A stretch of DNA of 64,000 nucleotides from Halothiobacillus sp045689735 (GCF_045689735.1 NZ_CP142685.1:1-64000); one strand, 5' to 3'. Shown: positions 9,288-16,936, counted from the first letter of the stretch. Made by a program: numbers and translations. The notes: generated from the letters alone by a model not told the origin.

Positions 9288-9698
9288 TCAGGCGGCTGCG
9301 TTGGCGCGGACTTTGGGCATCAGCCCAAAGCTTTTGACGAAGGGGCCTGCCAGCGCCGGATTTTTAATCATGCTGGCGTAATCGCCGGCGAAGAATTTGA
9401 GGCGGCCGAGCGCCACGGCGGAGCCCAACCCCACCATGCCTGGGGGGGAATCCTGCCACTTCTCCCATTGTTCGGGATGGGCGCGCATGTCCCAGTCGAG
9501 ATCTGTGCCGTCATAGGGGCCGGCATGAACAATCTGGCCATGCTCGACGCGGACGAAAGCGGCGGGCGCCTCTTGATCGGGATAACCCACGCCGATCGTG
9601 GTTGAGAACTGGGCGCGTGCCAGCGCATCGGCAACCTCGGGGGTACTATTCCAGTGGGAACGATACGCCTGCATCCAATCGGTGCTGAATAATTCCAT
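9288..9698 (-). CDS. SCP2 sterol-binding-like domain protein
   Basis: Small 136-residue soluble protein resembling the SCP-2 sterol-transfer fold, a family that binds hydrophobic ligands. In bacteria its ligands are mostly unknown. Supporting features are the stretch LVRVEHGQIVHAGP-like beta region (about 50-62), the acidic/aromatic LDWDMRAHPEQWEKWQD and the C-terminal GRLKFFAGDYASMIKNPALAGPF, which resembles the end of the SCP2 domain. There is no signal peptide. The ribosome site AGGAG precedes the ATG at a good distance. It is a single-gene unit between pilR and phoR with its own terminator. The specific function is unknown. Confidence 0.6.
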   Translation of the reverse strand: MELFSTDWMQAYRSHWNSTPEVADALARAQFSTTIGVGYPDQEAPAAFVRVEHGQIVHAGPYDGTDLDWDMRAHPEQWEKWQDSPPGMVGLGSAVALGRLKFFAGDYASMIKNPALAGPFVKSFGLMPKVRANAAA

Positions 9699-9836
9699 GC
9701 AAATATCTCCTGAGCTGAGGTGGGGTGACCGCGTCGTGTTATGGCATCAACCGGCCAGATTACTGGTGAGCCGTTCCTCGGCCGAACAGTAATTCAGCGC
9801 ATGCTAAATCAGAAGAATTGACGTCTCAAGCAGTAC

Positions 9837-9862
9837 GATTTGTCGGATTTTTCCGACAAATC
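9837..9862. repeat. Perfect 11-bp inverted repeat upstream of the SCP2-like gene
   Basis: GATTTGTCGGA (9837-9847) and TCCGACAAATC (9852-9862) are perfect complements around a TTTT loop. It lies 48 bp downstream of the pilR stop codon and about 140 bp upstream of the SCP2-like start. There is no U-run on either side, so it is either a hairpin terminator for pilR lacking a tail or an operator. The choice is open. Confidence 0.6.
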
Positions 9863-9909
9863 ATGCAGTTCTGCCGAAGTTTCTGCCGGCGATCACGCCA
9901 GGCGCTGGC

Positions 9910-11304
9910 TTATTCGATCCCCCATTTACTCAATCGGTAGCGTAATTGCCGCAGCGTGAGACCCAATTGGCGCGCGGCCTCGCTGCGGTTCCAGCGCGTT
10001 TGCGCCAGGGCATGCAGAACCTGTCGCTGTTCATCCGCTTCGATGGGGTCGTGCGGAACAGAGGGCGGCGGGATGGCGGCGCGCGCCGGTTCGTTGGTGC
10101 TGAACCCGTCGCCATCGAGCTCGTGTTGGCTGATCTGGTCGTGATCCGTGAGCGCGAGTGCGCGTTCCAGCCGGTTTTCCAGTTCTCGAACATTGCCGGG
10201 AAACGGTTGTTGTTGTAACCAGGTTAGCGCATCCGGGCTGAGGTTGGGGGCTGGCCTGTGCTCCCGGGCGCAGAGTTTCGTCAGGATGTGCTGGCACAAC
10301 AGGGGTAAGTCATCCAGGCGCGCGCGCAGGGGCGGCACCCGAAGCTCGATCACATTCAGCCGGAAATAGAGATCCTGCCGGAATTTGCCCGCGGTGACGG
10401 CGAGATTCAAATCCTGGTGTGAGGCGGAAATGATGCGCACATCGATCGGGACTTCGGTCGATTCCCCCACGGGGCGGACTTTGCGTTCCTGAATCGCGCG
10501 GAGCAGTTTGACCTGGAGCCCGAGGGGCAGATCGGCCACTTCATCGAGAAACAGGACGCCCCCTTCCGCCGCGCGGAACAGCCCGTCATGCGCCTGATGG
10601 GCGCCGGTGAACGCGCCCTTCTTATGGCCGAACAGCTCGCTCTCGATCAGGTCGGCCGGAATCGCGCCGCAATTCACCGCGATGAACGGGCCGTGCGCGC
10701 GGGCGCTGTGTTGATGGATTTCCCGCGCCACGAGTTCTTTGCCGGTACCGGATTCACCACAGATAAAGACCGGCGCCTGCGAGCGCGCGAGTTTCTCGAT
10801 GGTGCTACGAAGTGTTTGCATGGCCGCGGATTCGCCGATCAGCGAAGATCTGGGCACGGCGGGTATGACGACCTGTGGGCTACGAGGCGGGCTGATCACC
10901 GAAGGCGCGGGGCGATCGATGGCGGAAGGGGGGCTCTGGTTGAGATTCTGGGCATCGCGCAACAGCCGTTTGAGTACCGCGTGTTCGATGGGTTTGGAGA
11001 CAAAATCGAAGGCGCCCGCCTTGAGGGCGCGCACGGCGGCATCGACCTGGCCATGGGCGGTAATGACGGCGACGGGCAAATTCGGCCATTGCGCCCGGAT
11101 TTCATCGAGCAGGTCGAGCCCGTCCCCATCGGGGAGGCGCATATCGGTCAGGCAAAAACCGAGGGTCGCGCCGTGTTGCTGCAGGTGTTGACGGGCTTCG
11201 GCCAGATCGGCGGCGAGGTGACAGGTCACCCCCTCGCGTTTGAGCGCTAGGGCGATCAGGGTCCGGATATCGAGTTCGTCGTCAACGATCAGGCAGGCGG
11301 TCAT
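9910..11304 (-). CDS. pilR: Sigma-54-dependent response regulator, PilR type
   Basis: NtrC-family activator of sigma-54 promoters, in its family the activator of type IV pilin transcription. The 464-residue protein has a receiver domain with D8/D9 and phospho-acceptor D54, and an AAA+ domain with Walker A GESGTGKE, the sigma-54 contact loop GAFTGA and Walker B GGVLFLDEV. A C-terminal Fis-type helix-turn-helix (RSEAARQLGLTLRQLRYRL) follows. The ATG at 11304 has AGGA eight bases upstream; an adjacent TTG one codon earlier is less likely. It follows its sensor gene by 30 bp. The PilR name rests on the 6-TM PilS partner; no pilus genes are in the window. Confidence 0.85.
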   Translation of the reverse strand: MTACLIVDDELDIRTLIALALKREGVTCHLAADLAEARQHLQQHGATLGFCLTDMRLPDGDGLDLLDEIRAQWPNLPVAVITAHGQVDAAVRALKAGAFDFVSKPIEHAVLKRLLRDAQNLNQSPPSAIDRPAPSVISPPRSPQVVIPAVPRSSLIGESAAMQTLRSTIEKLARSQAPVFICGESGTGKELVAREIHQHSARAHGPFIAVNCGAIPADLIESELFGHKKGAFTGAHQAHDGLFRAAEGGVLFLDEVADLPLGLQVKLLRAIQERKVRPVGESTEVPIDVRIISASHQDLNLAVTAGKFRQDLYFRLNVIELRVPPLRARLDDLPLLCQHILTKLCAREHRPAPNLSPDALTWLQQQPFPGNVRELENRLERALALTDHDQISQHELDGDGFSTNEPARAAIPPPSVPHDPIEADEQRQVLHALAQTRWNRSEAARQLGLTLRQLRYRLSKWGIE

Positions 11305-11334
11305 CAAAACATTCCTTGTGGCGGCGGCACCGAA

Positions 11335-12957
11335 TCATGCCATGCGCGGCGCGCGCAACACAAAACACACGCCGGATCCTGCGGCGGGCGCGGGTTCGGC
11401 AAAGAGTTGGGCGCCATTGGCCAGCGCCAGTTCATGGCTGATGTAGAGCCCGAGGCCAACCCCATCGGCGTGGGTGGTGAAAAACGGCTCGAACAGGGTT
11501 TGCATGGCGGCGGGGGCGAGCCCGGCGCCGGCATCACAAAAGTGCAGGGTCAGCCAGGCTGTGTCCTGCGGGTGGATGCTGAGCTGGATATGCGTGCGGC
11601 CATCGGCACTTTTCCCATGCCGCTTTGCATTGGCGGCGAGGTTGTCCATGATCTGCCAAAGGTGGGACACATCGAAGCGGATCACGGCCTCATTCGGGGA
11701 TAAGGTCGGCCCGTTGAAGGTTACGCCACTGGCCTCCCAGTCGAGTCGATGCAGCTCGCTGAATTCCTTCAGCCATTGAGACAGATCGATGCGCACTGGT
11801 TGCACCTGCGGGCGCCGCGCGACATCCAGAATGCCTTCGATCAAGCTGTTGATGCGGGCGCTGTGGCGGAGGATGATCGGGATGAGTTCGCGCCGCTCGG
11901 CCTCATCAGTGGCGTCGGTGAGTAATTCGGTTGCTTGCCGGATGGACGACAAGGGGTTGCGCACCTCATGCGCGATGCTGGCGGTGAGCCGCCCCAACGA
12001 AGCCAGTTTGGTTTGCTGCAGGCGGGCGTCTTCGCTGGAGAGATCAATCAATACCACCAAGGCCCGCTGCCCCAGAACCGTATCCAGCCGGTGAAATTCG
12101 GCGCGGAACCGGTGGGGCTCGTTAAACTCCGCGATGTCCGGGTGCTCGCCCGTGTTGTCGTACCAATTCTGCAGCGCGTTGGCGAGCCCCGGATGCACGG
12201 CAGACAAAGCCAGCGCCACGGCGCCCGCCTGGCCATTGGCCTCTGGGGCATCGGCGCGGCGCCGCGCGGCGAGGAGTTGGCGGGCGGCGGTGTTGATGTA
12301 TTCCACCTGGCCGTCGGGCGCGCTCACCAGAATGCCATTCGGTGCCTGTTCAATGACCTGAACCGCGAGGCTGGATAGATAGCTCACTTCGCGTTCGCGC
12401 CGCGCGGTGAGGCGTTCGATCCGGCGCATGCGTTGCTCGAAGGTTGCGACCAGCAGAGCGACCACGAACAGGGCGAACCCGAGGAATCCGGCGGCGGCGA
12501 ACTGCCGCTCTTGCCCATCGAAAAATGTCGTCCAGCTGGTTTCGCCAAGCACCAGCAGGGTCGCGAGCGCCGCGTAGCCCATGGCGGCGGTCGCGCCCAG
12601 CAGGACGGCGGTCAAGCCGACGGCGATGATCATCAGCAAGGCGATGCCGCCCCCGGCACCGCCGGAGGAGTGGATGATCAAGGTCAGGATGAGCAAATCC
12701 CCCAGCGCATGGAGGTGCGCCTGGGGTCGATAGGGCACGGCGCGCAGTTCGAGCAAAAACTCGAAGGCCATTGCCAGAATCAGATAGCCCCAGGCCGTGA
12801 AGGCAAAAAGATAAGAGTCGGTGTGACCAAACACCTGCGGCCCACGGCCGGTGATGGCGGCAGCCACGAGCGCAAACGCGAGAAAGACCCGATAGGCATT
12901 GACGAGCCGGATGCCGCGCCAGTTTTCGTGATCCTGCGGGAACGCGGCCGCTTTCAT
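11335..12957 (-). CDS. pilS: Sensor histidine kinase, PilS type
   Basis: Membrane sensor kinase paired with PilR. From the ATG at 12957 the protein is 540 residues: about six N-terminal transmembrane segments, a PAS domain (VIEQAPNGILVSAPDGQVEYINTA), then HisKA with the phosphorylated His in ASIAHEVRNPLSS and an HATPase domain ending in DGVGLGLYISHELA. The six-helix plus PAS plan is that of PilS, which in its family reads pilin level in the membrane. The start overlaps the stop of the preceding small gene as ATGA, so the three genes form one unit. The longer open frame to 13065 lies inside that gene and is rejected. Confidence 0.85.
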   Translation of the reverse strand: MKAAAFPQDHENWRGIRLVNAYRVFLAFALVAAAITGRGPQVFGHTDSYLFAFTAWGYLILAMAFEFLLELRAVPYRPQAHLHALGDLLILTLIIHSSGGAGGGIALLMIIAVGLTAVLLGATAAMGYAALATLLVLGETSWTTFFDGQERQFAAAGFLGFALFVVALLVATFEQRMRRIERLTARREREVSYLSSLAVQVIEQAPNGILVSAPDGQVEYINTAARQLLAARRRADAPEANGQAGAVALALSAVHPGLANALQNWYDNTGEHPDIAEFNEPHRFRAEFHRLDTVLGQRALVVLIDLSSEDARLQQTKLASLGRLTASIAHEVRNPLSSIRQATELLTDATDEAERRELIPIILRHSARINSLIEGILDVARRPQVQPVRIDLSQWLKEFSELHRLDWEASGVTFNGPTLSPNEAVIRFDVSHLWQIMDNLAANAKRHGKSADGRTHIQLSIHPQDTAWLTLHFCDAGAGLAPAAMQTLFEPFFTTHADGVGLGLYISHELALANGAQLFAEPAPAAGSGVCFVLRAPRMA

Positions 12958-13196
12958 GAGGATTTGCGCCGTGTATCGGCGTCGGCATGGGCCCAGGAGC
13001 AATACCACTGCCCCGCGCGCTGCGCGGCCTGTTCGCGTGCGACAAACGCGCCGCAATGCGCGCAACGGATGGTTTCATGGGTGCGCAGCGAGGGATTTTT
13101 TTCGGCGGGCGGGTGGCGGCGCTTGAGTTTAAATGCCGCATACAGGTACAGCCCGATGCCAAACAGTACCACCAGCCAAAACAAAAGCTTGCCCAT
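12954..13196 (-). CDS. PP0621-like small membrane protein with a Cys pair
   Basis: An 80-residue protein with one N-terminal transmembrane helix (LLFWLVVLFGIGLYLYAAF, about 4-22), a basic linker and a zinc-ribbon-like segment with IRCAHCGAFV and a second Cys in QWYCSWAH. It resembles the PP0621 family, often encoded just upstream of pilS. The gene overlaps pilS by four bases, so they are translationally coupled. A role in PilS signalling is plausible from context only; no biochemical function is known to me. Confidence 0.7.
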   Translation of the reverse strand: MGKLLFWLVVLFGIGLYLYAAFKLKRRHPPAEKNPSLRTHETIRCAHCGAFVAREQAAQRAGQWYCSWAHADADTRRKSS

Positions 13197-13378
13197 GAAG
13201 ACTCATCCGGTGAATTAATCTTCACATTATAAGGAAGCGGCGCCGCAAATCCGTGAGCGTGAAGCCCGCCACAGGGCAGTTTCCGGCACATGGCCGCGCG
13301 CAGGCTATCGGTTGCCCTGCCCAGTGCGCCCGCGTCGCGCGGAATGGGCGCACCGCCCTGTTTGGGGCTGACACCGGA

Positions 13379-14719
13379 TTACGGCGTTTTGTCTCCGCCT
13401 GTGCTCGGCGCATCGGGGATAAATTTCAGCACATCGCCATTGATGCAGTACCGCTTGCCAGTCGGCGGCGGGCCGTCGTCGAACACATGCCCTAGGTGAA
13501 TGCCGGAGCTGGCGCTGATCACTTCGACGCGGTGCATGCCGTAAGAATCATCGGGTCGTAGCTCGATCGCGCCCGGCACGGGGTTGAAAAAACTCGGCCA
13601 GCCGGTGCCGCTGTGGAATTTGGCATCACTGCGGAACAAGGGCGCGCCGGTGATCGGATCGACATAGGTACCGGGGCGGGTTTCATCCAGATGGGAGCCG
13701 GTGCCGGGGCGCTCGGTGCCTTTATCGAAAGCGATCTTGCGCTGTTCGGGCGAGAGCAGATAGAACCCGAGCCATTTCCAGAAGCGATCCTTGTCGCCGC
13801 TGTAGCCGGTGTACCGCGAAACTTCTTTGCCCTGCTCGAACAGTACGATGGTTGGGGTCGCGAACAGGGCTTTCTCCAGTGTCCAGCCTTTGGGCGGGTT
13901 CGGGTTGAGGGTGGTCACCACCGGCACCGGCGAGTGCCAGTCGCTGAGGACTTCTTTCTTGAAGCGTGCGCAGAACGGGCAATCCGGGGCTTCAAACACG
14001 ATCAGCTGGCGATCCAGATGCAAGCTGGCGGGGTCGAGTGGGGGCGGCAGGGTGCTGCTCGGTGTGCTGACCCCCGCGACCGGATAGGGCACGCCCGTGC
14101 CGCCCAGGCCGCAATAGCCATTCGGATTTTTTTCCAGATAATCCTGATGGTATTCCTCGGCGCGGTTGTAGTTCTTCAAGGGCGCAATTTCGGTGGTGAT
14201 TTTGCCGTAGCCCGCTTTGCTGAGGGCGGCTTGATAGACCGCCTCGGTTTGCAGTGCGATGGCCTTTTGCGCCGGGTCGGTATAGAAAATCGCGCTGCGA
14301 TAGTTGCTGCCGACATCGTTCCCCTGGCGATCGCCCTGGGTCGGATCATGGCTTTCCCAGAACTTGGCGAGAATGGTTTGCAGGCTCACCCGCGCGGGGT
14401 CGTACACGACCTTGACCACCTCGGCGGCGTTGACGGCCTGGCTTTGTCCCGATTCGATGGCGCGCTCGACCGTGAAAATGGTTTTGTAATTCACCTGCGG
14501 GGCATCGCCGCCGGCATAGCCGACTTCGGTCGAAACGACCCCGGGGATGGCCGCCAGCCGCTTTTCTGCGCCCCAGAAACAGCCCATGCCGAGCACGATC
14601 GTCTCTGTGTGCGCGTTTGGGATGGGGGGGGCATCCGCCGCAAATGTATTCATGATTCCTCCGCCAAAAATCAGCGCGAGCCAGGCGCTCCAAGTTTTCC
14701 AGCCGAACAGGTTACGCAT
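13379..14719 (-). CDS. msrAB: Periplasmic MsrA-thioredoxin-MsrB methionine sulfoxide reductase fusion
   Basis: Reduces both diastereomers of methionine sulfoxide in exported proteins. The 446-residue product has an N-terminal signal or anchor segment (about 8-28), then MsrA with catalytic C47 in GMGCFWG and a resolving-type C203 in GYCGLGG. A thioredoxin-like domain with CPFC at 247-250 follows, then MsrB with HSGTGWPSF (369-377) and catalytic C425 in GKRYCINGD. The MsrB part has lost the zinc cysteines (ITGAPLF) and the SGCGW-type resolving Cys, so it presumably depends on the internal thioredoxin. The domain order differs from neisserial PilB (Trx-MsrA-MsrB). It starts one base after the hvfC stop with GAGGAG upstream, so it is the last gene of the RiPP operon. 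Confidence 0.9.
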   Translation of the reverse strand: MRNLFGWKTWSAWLALIFGGGIMNTFAADAPPIPNAHTETIVLGMGCFWGAEKRLAAIPGVVSTEVGYAGGDAPQVNYKTIFTVERAIESGQSQAVNAAEVVKVVYDPARVSLQTILAKFWESHDPTQGDRQGNDVGSNYRSAIFYTDPAQKAIALQTEAVYQAALSKAGYGKITTEIAPLKNYNRAEEYHQDYLEKNPNGYCGLGGTGVPYPVAGVSTPSSTLPPPLDPASLHLDRQLIVFEAPDCPFCARFKKEVLSDWHSPVPVVTTLNPNPPKGWTLEKALFATPTIVLFEQGKEVSRYTGYSGDKDRFWKWLGFYLLSPEQRKIAFDKGTERPGTGSHLDETRPGTYVDPITGAPLFRSDAKFHSGTGWPSFFNPVPGAIELRPDDSYGMHRVEVISASSGIHLGHVFDDGPPPTGKRYCINGDVLKFIPDAPSTGGDKTP

Positions 14720-14720
14720 T

Positions 14721-15482
14721 TTATTTCTCCTCGGGGGAAGTCGTGGTGGCGATCAGCAGACCGCTGGCCCACCACTGTTGCAATTGAGCTTCTGCCAAGG
14801 GACGCAGGGCATCGGGCGACTGTCCCAATTCCGTGGCGAGCTGTTCCAGATTCGCCGCGGCCGACTGCTCCGGATGGGCGTCGAGCAAGACCAGCCAGCG
14901 TGCACTGGCGGCAGACAACTCCGTGGTTTGCACCACGCCATCGGCATCGCGTTGCAGCCAGAGCCAGGTGGTGGTGGCCGCTGCGCCCTGTATGGGATCG
15001 AATGCCGCCTGATGCACCGGATAGCCGCATTCGAGCAGTAGGCCATCCGGATGCGGGCGCAGCCTGCTGGTCAAGAGATCGGCGGGTGGCGCGCCGGGGT
15101 CGGGGGGCACCTGCTCCGAACCGATACGGCATTCATGCAACGCCGCTTCATACGCGATCAGCTCCTGCTGTGCGCGGGTGAGCGGAATCGGGCTGTGTTC
15201 GGCAAGATACTCGGCAAAACGCAGCGGCACATCGGAAAAGAACGGCGAATGCTGGGGCACTTCGGCAAAAAATGGCCGAACCAGCGCGTACCAGTCGGTG
15301 TCGTCCAGGCTGGCTTTGAACCGCGCGAATGTCGATTCCAGCACGCCATCAAAATTGTTGAAAAACAAGGTGTGATAAAGCCGCATGCGATCCGGGTCGC
15401 AGCCCGGCGGCACGGGGGCGGAATCCGGATTGCGAATGAATGCGGTGAACGCCGCCTGGAGTGCGCGAAAATCCGTGGTCAT
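14721..15482 (-). CDS. hvfC: HvfC-type RiPP maturation partner (DUF2063)
   Basis: A 253-residue DUF2063 protein. Members pair with DUF692/MNIO oxygenases and are thought to present the precursor peptide to the enzyme. The N-terminal helical part carries the family pattern LQAAFTAFIRNP and MRLYHTLFFNNFDGVLESTFARFK. The C-terminal half (about 150-250) resembles the RiPP-recognition half of the family. There is no signal peptide, so it acts in the cytoplasm before export. It overlaps hvfB by four bases and is followed after one base by the Msr fusion, so all are in one operon. It has no recognisable enzyme motif. Confidence 0.85.
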   Translation of the reverse strand: MTTDFRALQAAFTAFIRNPDSAPVPPGCDPDRMRLYHTLFFNNFDGVLESTFARFKASLDDTDWYALVRPFFAEVPQHSPFFSDVPLRFAEYLAEHSPIPLTRAQQELIAYEAALHECRIGSEQVPPDPGAPPADLLTSRLRPHPDGLLLECGYPVHQAAFDPIQGAAATTTWLWLQRDADGVVQTTELSAASARWLVLLDAHPEQSAAANLEQLATELGQSPDALRPLAEAQLQQWWASGLLIATTTSPEEK

Positions 15483-16318
15483 GCGGCCGCCTCCGCCACG
15501 CGGGCACCGATGGCGCGAATCTGTCCGACTTCCGCCATTAATTCGGCCAGGGGCGGAATCTCGAAATCCCGCTCCAGCAGAGTCGGTACGGCGCCAAATC
15601 GCTGATAGGTATGTGCCAGCAGCGCCCAGACGGGGTCGGACACGGGCGCGCCGTGGGTATCGACGATCAGATCCGGCGCGAGTTGCAGATGCCCGGCCAC
15701 ATGCAGGTAGCGCACCCGCTCAACCGGCAGCGCATCGAGAAACGCGATGGGGTCGTAGTGGTGATTCACGCTGTTGACGAACACATTGTTCACATCGAGC
15801 AGCAAATGGCAGTCGGCCTGCGCAAGAATCGCGGTGATGAATTCCAGTTCAGACAATTCTGCGTTCGGCGCGGTGTAGTACGACACATTTTCCAGCGTCA
15901 GGCGTTGCCCGAGAAAATCCTGAACCTGCTGAATGCGCTCGACCACATGCGCCACCGCGGCTTCGGTGAAGGGAATCGGCATCAAATCATAGAGATGCGC
16001 GTTATCACCGCAAAACGACAGATGCTCGCTGTACAGTACGGCGCCGCGCTCGGCCATCCAGGCGCGCAATTGTGTTAGGAAGCCCCAATCCAACGGCGCC
16101 GGCCCGCCGATCGAGAGTGATAGCCCGTGGAGATACAACGGGTAACGCTCGCAGAGGGCGGCAAAGCGCCGTTGCACCGCACCGCCCAGCCGCAGCCAGT
16201 TTTCCGGCGCGACTTCGAGGAAATCGAGGGCGGGTTCGGTCGATTCAATCTCGTGCATCAGGCTGCCTCGGCGCAGCCCGATCCCGACATTCAATCCGGA
16301 AGAAGAAAAGGTGTTCAT
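15479..16318 (-). CDS. hvfB: HvfB-type multinuclear non-haem iron oxygenase (MNIO, DUF692)
   Basis: TIM-barrel enzyme of the MNIO family. Studied relatives convert cysteines of a precursor peptide to oxazolone/thioamide or thiooxazole groups that bind metal. The 279-residue protein keeps the likely iron ligands: H64 in LHGLSLS, SEHL (98-101), E143 in TLENVS, DVNN (175-178), H206/H210 in LHVAGH and DTHG (220-223), plus a late LERD. The start ATG is at 16318. The weak ribosome site TAGG is formed at the junction with the inserted element ending at 16328. Together with hvfA and hvfC it makes the classic three-gene RiPP set; no DoxX gene accompanies it. Confidence 0.9.
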   Translation of the reverse strand: MNTFSSSGLNVGIGLRRGSLMHEIESTEPALDFLEVAPENWLRLGGAVQRRFAALCERYPLYLHGLSLSIGGPAPLDWGFLTQLRAWMAERGAVLYSEHLSFCGDNAHLYDLMPIPFTEAAVAHVVERIQQVQDFLGQRLTLENVSYYTAPNAELSELEFITAILAQADCHLLLDVNNVFVNSVNHHYDPIAFLDALPVERVRYLHVAGHLQLAPDLIVDTHGAPVSDPVWALLAHTYQRFGAVPTLLERDFEIPPLAELMAEVGQIRAIGARVAEAAA

Positions 16319-16327
16319 CGGTTTAGC

Positions 16328-16598
16328 CTAGTGTAGTGAATCACTCTTGCTGGTACATTCAGCGAATCCCTGAACGGCCAGCCGCAAGGCGTGGTTTTGC
16401 AGGAATAGCGGGACTATTTCAAGAAACCGCAACGCAGCGGATGGCCGCTCAGGGGCTCGCCCATAGGGAGCAGCCTCAAGACGCCATGACGGCGTTGCGG
16501 CGCTTGACCGTAGACCCACTATGGCCTGCGCGCTGCGCCTTGTCCTAGCGTCTTGGGGCGGCTCTGAAAGTGCCAGCAAGAGTGATTCACTACACTAG
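16328..16598. mobile_element. MITE-like element with 26-bp perfect terminal inverted repeats
   Basis: The ends 16328-16353 and 16573-16598 are perfect 26-bp inverted repeats. With two mismatches the match extends to 35 bp (to 16362 and from 16564). Both ends begin with CTAG, itself a palindrome, so CTAG or TA may be the target duplication. The 271-bp unit holds no credible transposase; the short open frames across it look accidental. It is therefore a non-autonomous element or an IS deletion remnant. It lies between the precursor peptide gene and the maturase gene, with one end nine bases before the hvfB start. The parent transposon is not identifiable from one copy. Confidence 0.85.
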
Positions 16599-16609
16599 CA
16601 GATACCAGC

Positions 16610-16637
16610 CTGTGCCACCGGCGCACCGAGGGCACAG
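16610..16637 (-). terminator. Hairpin downstream of the precursor gene (attenuator candidate)
   Basis: CTGTGCC (16610-16616) pairs with GGCACAG (16631-16637), with a smaller CGG/CCG stem inside the loop. It lies 15 bp after the hvfA stop on the minus strand and lacks a clear U-run. Such a structure could limit read-through, so that precursor is made in excess over the enzymes. Confidence 0.4.
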
Positions 16638-16651
16638 ACCGGCGGGGCGCA

Positions 16652-16891
16652 TCAGCTGCCGGACTTCATATTGCCGCCGCAGGAATGTTCTTTATCTTTT
16701 TTCATGTTGGCACCGCAGGAACCATCGCTTTTTTTCATGTTGGCGCCGCAAGAGCCATCGGCCACTTGCACCAGACTGGCGCCCTGCTGGCTGTGGAACG
16801 GATTGTCGGCGGCGAGGGCGGCACCCGACAATGCAACGGCCGTCAGGGCGGTCGAGGCGAGCAGGCTGGCTTTCATGGAACGGGTTTTCAT
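16652..16891 (-). CDS. hvfA: HvfA-type RiPP precursor peptide with three SCG(A/G)NMK repeats
   Basis: A 79-residue exported peptide. A Sec signal (about 1-28) ends in GAALAA before DNPF, the NPF start typical of HvfA peptides. The mature part carries C48, C59 and C71 in repeats DGSCGANMKK, DGSCGANMKK and HSCGGNMK, variants of the family EGKCG core. These are the only cysteines and are the expected sites of MNIO modification. The ATG at 16891 has GGAG eight bases upstream; a longer TTG frame to 16915 is unlikely. It is the first gene of the operon with the maturase genes, and is divergent from purH. A metal-chelating (copper) or oxidant role is inferred from relatives. Confidence 0.87.
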   Translation of the reverse strand: MKTRSMKASLLASTALTAVALSGAALAADNPFHSQQGASLVQVADGSCGANMKKSDGSCGANMKKDKEHSCGGNMKSGS

Positions 16892-16917
16892 GGCGAATTC
16901 TCCAAAGTTGTTCAAAG

Positions 16918-16936
16918 TGCACGAATCATCCGTGCA
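16918..16936. promoter_or_regulatory. Inverted repeat in the hvfA-purH intergenic region
   Basis: TGCACG (16918-16923) and CGTGCA (16931-16936) form a dyad with a 7-base spacer, 26 bp upstream of the hvfA start and within its leader. It could be an operator or a leader hairpin. No matching regulator is encoded nearby. Confidence 0.3.

Noticed and set aside
12350..13291. A 313-codon open frame on the minus strand over pilS
   Set aside because: It is a frame-shifted shadow of pilS and the PP0621-type gene in GC-rich DNA and has no family motif.
13613..15181. A 522-codon plus-strand open frame
   Set aside because: It is antisense to the Msr fusion and hvfC and shows no domain.
16336..16579. 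Short open frames inside the inverted-repeat element as a transposase
   Set aside because: They are 70-83 codons with no DDE or HTH motif and read through the terminal repeat. The element looks non-autonomous.
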